This document shows positions 48,420 through 59,761 of a stretch of 64,000 bases of DNA, one piece after another; positions within the stretch are counted from its first letter, which is position 1; the number at the start of each line of letters is the position of its first letter. Source of the DNA: Diploscapter coronatus (taxonomy: Eukaryota; Nematoda; Chromadorea; Rhabditida; Rhabditidae); contig OZ038423.1 of the NCBI GenBank assembly GCA_964036155.1, positions 34,115,249-34,179,248 of the forward strand, given 5' to 3'. Under the pieces are notes generated by a model, which ran no database searches, was not told the DNA's origin, and was given only the letters and a program-made list of their open reading frames with translations. Both the position numbers and the translations under genes were made by a program.

Positions 48420-48894
48420 ATATTTCGTGTAGTATTTATAAACTATTGTTCTTTTCATGCACTTTTTTATTATCTTAACAACCATCGAGAAATGATAAAG
48501 AAAGAAACATATCGAAAATTTAAGGGTCCGTCCAGACTTAATTGCAAGTTGCAACTAAACCTGAATGAATCCTAAAAATGATAGGAAAGTTTTCATGTTT
48601 TTGGACATGGATAAATTTGTAGATAAAGGGATTGGAGGAATTTTTAAGTTTAAAGCCACTCCGCGGTGAATTCGACCCCTTTCGAATGCCTTATTCATGC
48701 TTTAGTGATTTCGGTAAAGAAAACCAACTTAATTGCGTTAATTAACGATATTTGAACGTTTTCCTTTTCCTTTGCGAAAATCGATTTCTTTCCCTTTTCA
48801 GTGCGATATAAATCGTGAGCGCGCGCTTTTTCTAATTCGTCTCAAAGCACTGTGAAGAGGCCTTGAGGGTGATATTTAGAATAAGAATTTCTAA
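48420..48894. other. Short spacer, carboxypeptidase to ATPase
   Basis: 475 bp between genes on the same strand; too long for a typical operon gap. No discrete element seen. Confidence 0.5.
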
Positions 48895-51800
48895 ATGAAT
48901 TCTCAAAAATTGTATTCCACATTACCTCATTTGCGCACTTCATCGACATTCGGAAGAACAATCGAGATGGAGTTCTTGACGAGTAGCTGCTGCAAGAAGA
49001 AGAAACTCGATCCCAAGCTCGAGGATCTCAAGAAAGATATCGATATGGTATGGAGGAAATGCGCCATCCGCTCATTAAATGAGCAGACAGAATTCACAAG
49101 ACTAATGAGCCAATGAACTTGCAGGACTTCCACTCGATTCCTCTGCCGGAACTGCTGCATCGCTTCAACACCGACGACAAGAAGGTAGGCGGGAATGAGA
49201 AGAATCAGAGTTGGGGAGGAATTGTAATTGTTGCAGAGAGGAATAGATCTTCCATGTAAGAGTAAACGTCTCATGCACATTTTCCAGGGCATTTCCGAGC
49301 AGCTAGCAGCAGAGCGACTGAAGAAGGACGGGCCGAATTCCCTGACCCCACCCAAATCGACTCCCATGATTTTCAAGCTAATCAGTTCGGTCTTCGGCGG
49401 TTTCAATCTGCTGCTATGGGTGGCTGCAGTCGCCTCACTTGCTGGGTACATAATGGAATTATCGAGCATCGGGAAGAATGCCTCGATGGACAGTCTGTTC
49501 CTGTTCGTTGTGCTGACTGTGGTCGTGGCGGGCACGGGACTGTTCGACTTCTACCAGGAAAGGAAGAGCGGCAACATCATGAAGTCGTTTGCCAACATGA
49601 TTCCACCAAAGGCTCATGTAAGTGGAACAAACCTAAGGAGGATTCAAGTCGGAATGTCTGGGCGATCCTCGGATATTTTTGTCTGATTCATATATTCTCT
49701 GGATCTAAACTAGGAAAATGAAAGCGATGCAAGAATCGAAAAATTCCAGGTGGTTCGTGACGGCAACTCTCGGGAAATCAATGTGTCTGATTTGGTGGTC
49801 GGTGATTTGGTGAGAATTCGAGGTGGAGACAAAGTGCCTGCAGATATTCGCGTCACACAGGCTAGGGGACTCAAGGTGGGTTGAATTGACAGTGAGTGAA
49901 TTCATGAATGAATATCATCGTAGCCTTCTCCAGCTACGAACGAAAAACGTATAAGAGTAGAGCATTTCTCCGTATTTTTGGAAGAAGATATACATATACA
50001 TATCGTGCTCGCCGCTGAAAAGGACGCGCTTCAACCCAAATACTACCTCTGCTCCAATCAAAATAAAGAGCGTTCTCTCCCTTTCTTTTATAAACGAGAA
50101 AAGAAGCCACACTCTTATTTTTGAATGGAGCAGAAATTTTAGGTCTGGAGCGTGCTCATTTCAGCGTCGAATACTAGCACTCAAACACGATAGAACAGAT
50201 CGTTTTGAATGGGAAAACAAATCATAAATTAGTCAATGCCCATGACAGAATGAGACGATCATATTCATGAACATGACAGAGATAAAGTAATGAAGAATCT
50301 GAACAAGGCATGTCATTCAGGTAGACAATTCCTCGCTTACCGGAGAAAATGAGCCACAATCTCGAGGTCCTCAATTCACGAGTCGGAATCCGCTGGAAAC
50401 GAAGAACATCGTCTTGTTCAGTACGAACGTTCTGGAAGGATCCGGAGAAGGCATCGTCGTGTTGACTGGAGACAGGACGGTGAGATTGTTTTCTATCTGT
50501 CAAGAAATGGGATGGCTAAAATCGACTTTTTCAAATTATGAGTCGTCATCAATATTAGAACTTACCAAAGATGATGAAAATTTCTATCTTGGGATAGCTG
50601 TTAGAATTTTTTGCTCGTCCCTGATAGAGGAGTGAAAATCATTCTATGAATTCAAAAATGTACGCTAAAATTTTATTGATGATTTATTTGCCAACTTTAA
50701 AGATGAGTAAATTTCTGTTGATTACACTCGTAAGACTTGTTAATTTCATCTAATCTAAGCATGTTTGCAGGTAGTCGGTCGCATTGCAGCCCTGACAGCG
50801 ACGGTCAGCAACGGCCCCACGCCGATCGCGCGCGAGATCCAACACTTCATCCACATCATCTCCTGCGTCGCCTTCTCTATCGGCTTCATCTTCTTCGTGC
50901 TAGCCCTCATATTCGACTACCCCATTGTCCAAGCTACCGTCTTTTTTATGGGGATGGTGGTCGCCAATGTGCCAGAGGGCATCGTTCCAACAGTCACGGC
51001 ATGCCGAACTTTGTTAACCGTTTTGAAAGATTATTTCGGCTTCTTATAAAAGCCGTACACTAGCAAAGTAGGGGATAAGGGTAAGGTTCGGTAGATTAGG
51101 CAAACTTTTTTTTCTAGAAACACTCTGCAAATACTACTCATCATTTTGGGATCAATACATAGCCTACCTTTCCCTATCCTTTGTTACAGCCACATAGATT
51201 TGACAAGTGTACGGCGTTACAAGAAGCCATTATTATTTCAAATCGAAGAAATTTTCTAACTTCATCTTCTATCATTCAACATCTAAAAAGGTCATTTTAT
51301 TGAACGAAGGACTATTTTCAGGCCTGTCTGACTCTGACAGCCATCAAAATGCGCAAGAAGTTCTGCCTCGTGAAAAACCTGGAAGCCGTCGAAACACTCG
51401 GTTCGACATCGACAATCTGCTCGGACAAAACGGGCACGCTCACGCAGAACAAAATGACTGTCATGCACCTGTGGTATTCACTTGAATACAGAAAAGTTAT
51501 ACTTCTGAAGAAGGCCATTTTTCTCCTGAAATTTTGCCGTGAAAACTGTCACATCAGAAGACTCGAAAATCGAAGAAAGGAAAATATCAATCAGATACGA
51601 GACGATTTCGACATTGTAGAACTCGGTTTCGGTTTCGCATATGAAGAATTTCAATCTCAATTTTTTTCTCCTTTTGACAGGAATGATGAAGTTCCTCCAT
51701 TTTTATTCAAGATAAAATAATATTCCAGGACGGACAAGAAGATTCACGACGCGGCTCGCTGGGATGCGAATGGAGAAATCGCCGGACTGCAGCCGCCCAA

Positions 51801-54800
51801 GGGACTTGCCATGGAGGCTCTGTTCAGATGCGCCACTCTCTGCTCCAAGTCACATTGGAAGGTAAGCAGTAATGTTGAATTGGTAGAGTTATTCATATTC
51901 ATTGAGTGGGATAATTTTTCAGAATAACAACGACAAAACGCCCTTGCCGAAACGAGATGTGATCGGGGACGCTTCGGAGGCAGCCATTATGAAATACTGC
52001 GAACTCATTGGAGGACAGGCACGGAGTTTCCCCCAATTTAAATATTTATTTTAGGTGCAAGATCTCCGTTCATTTCCATCCGACAATATTACTCGCTTCC
52101 CAAATTGGCGAGATCTTTGCCTGTGCTATTCGCGCCACTCGGGTTTTATCGTCACTCGCGAATGACAAAGTCCGAGTATCGCGAATCGCACAGGCAAAGA
52201 TCTCGTCAGCTTGGGAAGAGTAAAATTCAGGGTAACGTCGACAACTACCGGGAGCAGTGTCCTAAAATCGCCGAGATCCCCTTCAACTCTGCCAACAAGT
52301 TCCAAGTATTTCGGTTTCGGTAATTTTTTAATGAATTTGCTTGATTTTTAGGTGTCGATTCACGTGAACGGCGACCGCAATCTGCTCGTGATGAAGGGCG
52401 CCCCTGAGAGGATCCTCAAAGTCTGCTCGACTGTGCTCGTCGATGGAAAGGAAGTACTCACCGACAAGAAATTCGAGAAGAAATTCATGGAGGTTGGATT
52501 GAAAGAAGGAGTTCAGATAATCTGGAACAAAATACAATTTTCCACATCTAGTCAAATATCGATTTCTTTTCAAGCTCTATTTGATCGTTTTGGGGAAATG
52601 TCTTCATTCAGGCATATGAGTCCTTGGGAGGTTTTGGCGAGCGAGTGCTCGGTTTCTGTGATCTCGAACTGAACGAGGCTCAGTTTCCTGTCGGCTACGA
52701 CTTCGACACGGAGAAGATCAACTTCCCGCTAAAGAACCTTCGCTTCCTTGGCCTGATTGCGATGATCGATCCGCCTCGCCCCGGAGTGCCTGAGGCTGTC
52801 AGACTCTGTCAGGAGGCCGGCATCAAGGTATTCCAAATTTTGAAGTTGATCAATCTTTTTATGATTTCTTTTTTCCACGACTTCGAATAGTGAAATTTAA
52901 ATTTTATCTTGATTTTTTAAGTTCACAAAATTCTGATTTCCGATTTCAGGTCGTAATGGTTACGGGAGACCATCCGATCACCGCCAAGGCCATTGCAGAA
53001 CAAGTGCACATCATTGAGGAAGGGGAGGAGGTGGGACAATTATGAATCGATCTATCGTCTGTTCCCATGTAGTAATAATTTTCAAAAATTTTACCCCCTT
53101 GTTTGAAAAACTCGAATTCAACATCAAGACTCGTAAACTGACAAGCTTAATCATTTTATTTCAGGCTGTGACGCTGATTTCGAACGACGCGAACGTGCCG
53201 AGCGACGAGCACTACGGGAAGGGCAGACTGAAGGCCACGAATGCGATCGTCGTGCATGGCGAAGTGCTCAGGAACCTCAGTCCTGTCAGTCTCAAAGAAA
53301 TCCTCACTAATTATGATCAGGTTGGTGGACAAGTGAATCTAGCCTTTTTCACTCGGGCAAACAGTTAAAGTACTTTTGATAACGGAATAGTCATTTCCAT
53401 ACATTTCTCTTCGAATTTTTCTGAGCTTCAAGAATTGTGAGAAACGAATTAATTCGCACCAAGTCTGATTTTATGATATAATTTTTGAGATCGTGTTCGC
53501 TCGTACTTCTCCCACGCAGAAGTTGCAGATCGTGGAGGCATTCCAGAATAACAGCCAGATCGTTGGAGTCACTGGGGACGGAGTGAATGATGCGCCTGCG
53601 TTGAGAAAGGCTGATATCGGTTAGTTGAGTTCATGCAATTTTCATTTCTCAAAATTTTTCTCATTTGTAACAAAGAAATCATAGTTTATTACTAATTCAT
53701 AATAACTTTTTTTTTCTAAACTATGCAATTGATGCCTTTTCAATGGCAATAGCTATATGACGGAGGATGGAGGGCACTCCGCTAAATGACGAAGAGCTTA
53801 ACTAGGAGACACTCCGTCAGTTTTTTTTTTGAATACCTTCCCTCAATCTCATAGTTAAGACCTCCGTCCTCTGTCATATAGTACTGCTATGTCCAGTAAG
53901 TTTAATCTTTAGGAATTGCAATGGGAATTGCCGGAACTGATGTCTCGAAGCAGGCTGCCGGTACGTTTTCGTTATTTTCAAGAATTCGTTCATTCGCTGA
54001 CGAATTTGCAGACATGATCCTGCTGAACGACAACTTTGCATCCATCATAACGGGAATCGAGGAAGGCAGACTCATCTTCGACAATCTCAAAAAGAGCATC
54101 GCCTACACTCTTACCAGCAACATTCCGGGTAAATTGTTACGAATTGTTGAGTTATTCAACAACTTGTAAATAATGGAATACACCATGGCAGAATAACGAA
54201 TTGCTTTTTTGGCGAATTAGCAAAAATACTGAATTTCTTGTTAGATGACTGCCACATTTATAAACTGTCGAATTCTTTGCTCCAATTTCTATTAAGCATA
54301 AAAGTTTACTTTTCTTCCTCAATATCTCAAAGTTGTGATACTTTTGAGGATTGTAATTCCAGAAATCATCCCATTCATGACATATGTGCTGCTCGGCTTC
54401 CCTCTGCCTCTATCCGTGGTTGCCATTCTCATGATCGACCTCGGCACTGATCTCGCAGGATTTTCATCTAATTGGCATTAATCAAACTTCTCAAAACTCG
54501 ATCCGCAAATCGACCTGCAAAAATAGTATCGCTTTGAGAGATAAAAGTACGATACGTTTTTTCCCTCTCTCAATACGACACTTTTTCTGTGAGTCGAGTT
54601 TTGAGAAGTCGAACATTAACTCAAGATGTTGATTCAGATGCCAGCAATTTCCTTTGCCTACGAAATGGCTGAAGCAGACATAATGGAACGCCCACCCAGA
54701 AATCCGACCAAAGACAGACTCGTCAACAGGGGACTCATCTTCTTTTCCTATCTTCAGGTCAGATTATTTGAAGAGTTATGATTCAATACGCTTTTTTATT

Positions 54801-56138
54801 AATCATCAAACTTTCTGTAAGTTTATCCTATTGATCTCGTGCATACATCACCAGATTTCTTTATGACTTCCTAAGTCGAAATATAGAAAAGTCGATAAGA
54901 GCAGATGATGACAAACACAGTGCCGATTGGATAGAAATCATCTTTCGATTATTCTATCGTGACCGCCGCCAGAATTCGACGCTGGAAAGATTGCGCTCCA
55001 ATGCAAAATAAGTGTTTCTCCTTACTTCTTTCTCTCTAATAACGGGTGAAAGAAGAGATAACAGTTATTCTCATTGGAACGCACTCTTTCCAGCTTCGAG
55101 CACAATATATTGTCGAGGACCGACAACTTGAGACCAAATAAATGATGTACAAATTCGACTATGCAAAGTGTGCATTGAGTATTTACAAATAGTCGTCTAC
55201 CTCATTCTTCTAATATGATGCAGTAGCGTAAAATCTACTGCAAACAACGCGCTAATTACTGGAAATCAAAAATAATTGTCATTTATTTCGTCTCAAGTAA
55301 TCGGTCATTAATAATGCAGATCTTCTGCATTCTAATGATTTTCTCTTCTTAAGGTTAGTTTAATTAGTTTATTTCAGGTCGGCTTCATCCAAGTGTGCGG
55401 CGGCTTCTGCGTCTACTTCACCCTGATGATGCACAACGGCTTCATGCCAGACCGTCTGCTCCAACTGATGCGCGACTGGGAGAATAAGGATATCAACGAT
55501 CTCGAGGACAGCTTCGGGCAGGAATGGGTATAAACAGATTCTCATTTTTAAGCGAATATCAATCGCATTTCTTGGTTCAGTCGTGGGATGCGCGTAAGGC
55601 CTTAGAAAATTCGTGCCACGCGGCCTTCTTCTTTAGCATCGTGGTCAGTCAGTGGGCAGATCTGTTCATTAGCAAGACCAGAAAGAACTCGTTCATCTTG
55701 CAGGGAATCGAGTGAGTTCAAATTTTTGCTCTTCTTAATAGAGACCTTCATTTTGCACTAGGCCAGCCAAATGGCTAGATTTTGGCAAGAAAAATGTCTG
55801 CATCTATCACATTTTTTAAATGTTCCACCTTTCACTTACAATTGGTGCTATTTCACTTTCTTTTGAGTTGATCTTGAATGCCACTAACTTATTGCTTATC
55901 AATCGTGACTGACTTGAGGAATCGAATAATGAATATATCTGTGCTGGTAACGATGACGATCCTGTTCGCAGCGTACATCCCTGGCCTGTCGTGGGTGCTC
56001 AAGTTGGTGGGCCCTCGGATGGAGATGCAGCTCGTCGCGCTGCCGTTCGCTTGGCTGCTCATCGTCTACGACGAGCTGCGCAGATGGGCCATTCGCAAGT
56101 GGCCTGGCGGACTCGTCTACAGAGAGACCTACTTCTGA
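48895..56138 (+). CDS. P-type ATPase, Na+/K+-ATPase alpha-like (P2C)
   Basis: Membrane cation pump. 22 exons: 48895-49047, 49134-49184, 49288-49617, 49750-49875, 50321-50479, 50771-50998, 51322-51473, 51729-51861, 51923-52018, 52231-52305, 52352-52492, 52612-52827, 52950-53030, 53165-53320, 53490-53619, 53913-53960, 54012-54128, 54363-54454, 54638-54757, 55378-55527, 55581-55711, 55919-56138; 1034 residues, phases close. Motifs: [18 protein letters not shown] (M1), [36 protein letters not shown] (M4), [12 protein letters not shown] (phosphorylated Asp about 384), [50 protein letters not shown] (M5), [13 protein letters not shown] (M6); ends RETYF. M4 and M9 differ from canonical alpha subunits, as in divergent nematode CATP pumps. 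Three introns use GC donors; five foldback elements lie in introns. Confidence 0.93.
50003..50180. repeat. Foldback (MITE-like) element in ATPase intron 4
   Basis: The left arm (about 50010-50072) and right arm (about 50115-50175) are imperfect inverted repeats sharing GCCGCTGAAA / TTTCAGCGTC, a CGCTTCA / TGGAGCG core and CTGCTCCAATC / GAATGGAGCAG. The right arm matches the solo arm at 25438. About 170 bp, non-coding. Confidence 0.7.
52090..52222. repeat. Near-perfect palindromic element in a GC-AG intron
   Basis: The left arm 52090-52134 and right arm 52180-52222 pair almost fully (for example GCGAGATCTTTGCCTGTGC with GCACAGGCAAAGATCTCG). The inner sequence also folds (ACTCGG with CCGAGT). 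About 133 bp. The right arm ends 8 bp before the acceptor at 52229-52230. Confidence 0.85.
53753..53881. repeat. Foldback element in ATPase intron 15
   Basis: Ends CTATATGACGGAGGATGGAG and the complement of CCTCCGTCCTCTGTCATATAG pair over 21 bp with two mismatches. An inner pair CTTAACTA / TAGTTAAG extends the stem. About 129 bp in an intron with normal splice sites. Confidence 0.85.
54486..54609. repeat. Foldback element in ATPase intron 18 (GC-AG)
   Basis: Perfect 16-bp terminal inverted repeats (ACTTCTCAAAACTCGA at 54486-54501 and its complement at 54594-54609). Inner near-complementary parts include TTTGAGAGA and TCTCTCAA. About 124 bp of a 183-nt intron. Confidence 0.85.
54974..55101. 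repeat. Foldback element in ATPase intron 19
   Basis: The left arm ATTCGACGCTGGAAAGATTG plus CGCTCCAATG pairs with the right arm CATTGGAACG plus CACTCTTTCCAGCTTCGAG. Arms of about 30 bp, four or so mismatches. The TTCGACGCTG and CGCTCCA blocks are shared with the elements at 25438 and 50003. Confidence 0.75.
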
Positions 56139-59100
56139 AGCACTAAAGCACACTGCCTTCCTTCTCCAAATCCTTTCCAGTCCACTCTACTTCCCTCTCT
56201 CATCCCCACCCCAGTTCCATGGGGACACCACTCCATGAGGGTACAATAAATCAATAAAACGTGAGTGAAAATTCCATTGTTCTTAAAATTTAGAAAAAAA
56301 TCAGGTTTACTAGTTGAACTTCATTATTAATTTGATCTTCACTTTCTTTTTCATTTCAAGCAAGGTGTTTAGAAATGGTTTTTGAGCCTTCTTAGAAGGA
56401 AAGAAAAACTAGAAAAGGACGGAAAGTTTCCAACGCATCTTTGCTTTCAAAAGTTAAAATTTGCATGCATTATTTGATTAATTTAGCAATTTAAACACAT
56501 TCTAAATTGGGACAATTAACGTGATGGCCGCCATTTATTCCTTCATTACCTCAACTCGACATGTGGCTGGCGGCTGCCTTCTTTCGGCCCTTCCTTCTCT
56601 CCTCGATTGTAAGTTATCAGCCTTTGCCACTGCAAGCCATCCAATCCCACACTCACTTCTGTTTTCTTCAATTCTTCTTCGACCATCGATATTTATTTTT
56701 CAAATGGAAGATATTATTTATCGAATCTTTATTATACTTTGTTATCCTGTTTATATCCTTTCTCTCTACTTTAATCTTACTAAATTAGCTTATTTGAGCC
56801 GCCAGATTTGATATTTGATTGCAACTATTCTCAATTCTTTATATTCACAACAAACTCATTAACAGTTTTTCGATTCATTACAACACTTTTCCATTTCGAA
56901 TATTTTTAATTTTCTGCATCGATTAGAGCCATATACATTCCATCTAATCATCTGACAGCCTTCTGACTTTTTCTGAAATCTGCTCCGCTCGTGAGAATGA
57001 ATTCCTAGCTGAAACAAGACGATAAAATGATGTGAATGTGAACATTAGCTGCGAAGATATCGCAATTCCGAAAGTCGATGCAAAATTCTCTTTTTGAAGA
57101 ATGGCGAATTTAAATTGCTCATTTATTGGTGACCCATCTTCCTTTTCGTGGTTTGGTCCTCTTCTAATTGACCATAGAGGTTCATAATTCAATGAAAGAA
57201 TGGACAAATTTAGAAAATTACGACATGAATCCGCGTATTTTTGCGAACAGTCTATTCACCCGAATAATTTACTTAGCTTCTTCCCCTTCGTTTTTCATTT
57301 CTTTTTCGAGATATTTTTCAACAAAACAGTCTTCTTTACTCTCCTTTTTCTCGTTTGAAAATGATCCCTTCTCCTTCGTCGTTTTCATCCTACTTCGTAG
57401 CTGATTTCTTTATTTCTGAATCCAAATATCGTAAGTTACAGAAATAGCAAATGCATTTTTTTGCAATGAAAAATAATGCTAAAATACGAATAGAACCGTA
57501 GTGAGAAAATTCAGTAATTTCAAAATGGTAGTAGTCCAAATTTAGGATTTAGAAAATTGATTCTTCCATTTCCTTTCGAAATTTTAGAAATCATTTTATT
57601 GGTATTCATAGACCTATTCAAGCTACATTTATTTCTCTATATATCATCTGATTTTGCAACATTTTATCTGCACATCGAGAAATTTAGTTTATTTCATTCA
57701 TCTATTTATTACGAACTTCGTTGAGTTTTATTTTGCACATTCACAGGATCAATCTGCTATTCTTCCAGGTCTTGTCAAAAATTTGAAAGATTAGGTTTGA
57801 ATTTGTACGTCCTGATACTTCCGCCTAAAAGATTTTGAAAAAGTGACGTTACATGTCTTTTTATCCTGTCTAAGTTTTTCACCTCATGTATCATCAATTT
57901 CCATCATTTATTATTGCTGGTGCTCATTTTTATGTAGTGGATGAGAGCGAGTGAACGTTGCTGGAGAAACGCAGGTGGAGGGCGAAAATGAACCGAAGGG
58001 AAGAATAATCAAACTTGCGAGAAAAATGAAAGTGATGCAGCTGCTTGGAGATTCGAGACTTGGTCAATCATTCTTTCGATTTCCCACAATTCTTTTGATT
58101 CTCCCATTTCCTGCTCACTCGTCCCTTCGAGTTTGGTTTACCTTCCTTTCGCTTCTTTAGTCTCATATCTCGTAATCATAAAATCGTAAACGATAATGCC
58201 TTTTCTATGCTAGACACTAATCTTCCATTTTTTGATTTCATTATTTTTAGTTTATATGCAGATCTATGAATTTTAGTAATCTAGTGACTAATGGTATAAA
58301 GAATAGGTAAGTAATTTTATTCGTCATCTCATCGTTTCTTTAAATCGTCAATACAGAATTTAATGAAGCATAATAATCGCGTCATTGAAATTTCTAATCC
58401 TTCTTTTTTGTGTAAGAAATTGAGAATAATTTCTAGCTTTACAAAAATCGGGCATTATTTTTGTACGTCTGCCATTGAATTGTAGGGATATTTTCCCTCC
58501 GGCAAAAATGCCGCATTTCTAATTTAAAAAATGTGATGCGGGGAGAAAAGGGGAAGGTATGACGTGTATCGCGAAATGGGAATAGACAAGATTACACAGG
58601 AAAATATGGAGAAAGGAACGCTTGTGTGAAAATAATCCATTCCCAAACAGAATCATCTCTTCACAATTAACAATGATGAATTCATGCGTTTGTCGGAGTT
58701 TTTCAAGGAGATTAACCTTTTTCTGTCAGTTCCTTTATCTTTGATTCCATTCTGCTATCATATTCTGAAAATATCGAATTGCTCAACTCATAGCTCCCAC
58801 TTACTCACGGAATTCTATTTTTGCAAGATGTACTAATATTTTAAGCCTAAACGATAATAGTCCTTATTTAGTGATTATCATTTAGAGGATAATATTGTGA
58901 AGAATTCTGAATATTTGTGTAGTAGCGTTTTTTTCTTTTCCAACCCCATTTTTTGTGTTCTGAAATCAAGTAAATTGAATCGGGAAGTCGTGCTGCTCTG
59001 ACTTTCAACCTTATTTTTTCAGGCAGAAAACAGCCTGCCACATACTTCGAGTTTTTCTTATCCAACATTAGCCGCGTACAATATTATTTCATCGTAACAG

Positions 59101-59761
59101 AATGGCATTCATAGTTGAAAAACTGACTCTATAATCCTTGTTGAAGTTTGGAGCACAAATTAGAACTCTAAATAAATTATGGCAATTACTTCCATAACTT
59201 ACTGTTACTTAGAATATGTTATCCTAGAAAAATCCTGGTAATGACTAGAAGCTATTTTCGTTCGTTTACCGATCTGCTTATTTTCATCTTGCATAACCAA
59301 CTCATGCCGCTAAAATCTACTCAATTCTACGAATTTTAGTTTAGTTAGAAAAAATGATGATTGAATTTTCGAATCTTGACTCGAGGAATTGCATTTTCTT
59401 GATTTGCTTGAGGGAATCTAATTAAGATTAGTGGTTTTGATAAGATGATGCAGAATTGAAGCATCTGCCTTTGAGAAACAGGTCAATCAAGTGGCATTCA
59501 TTTGATTTGAAATCTGCTCATTTCAAATTCATCATTCAACTCGTACCTAAATTGCCGCATTCATCTTTGTCTCTGCACTTTTTCTCTCGATTTATCCCCC
59601 CCCCTGCATTTGACTTCATTTTTTGCTCGATTTTATGTTTTCGACGATATTCATCGTCTCGTTTCTGTCTATTTTTAATATTCCCTTGTCTAATTAATCC
59701 ACAATCTCCAATGTACAAAGCTTATCACAAGTTTCTTCACCCGCTTTTGGCTGCAGGTAAA
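56139..59761. other. 3.6-kb spacer without a recognised gene
   Basis: AATAAATCAATAAAA at about 56246 is a good polyadenylation signal for the ATPase. Beyond it the stretch is AT-rich with pyrimidine tracts. Short open frames carry no motif. A run of nine C lies at about 59598. Confidence 0.5.
59745..59757 (+). promoter_or_regulatory. Candidate spliced-leader trans-splice acceptor
   Basis: TTTTGGCTGCAG lies five bases before ATGACC at 59762, with no exon recognised upstream. In nematodes this arrangement often marks SL addition. It also could be an ordinary acceptor for an unseen 5' exon. Confidence 0.4.

Noticed and set aside
51001..51049. Premature end of the ATPase by reading past 50998
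   Set aside because: The next exon continues the M4-to-phosphorylation-site sequence exactly, so the GC donor at 50999 is needed.
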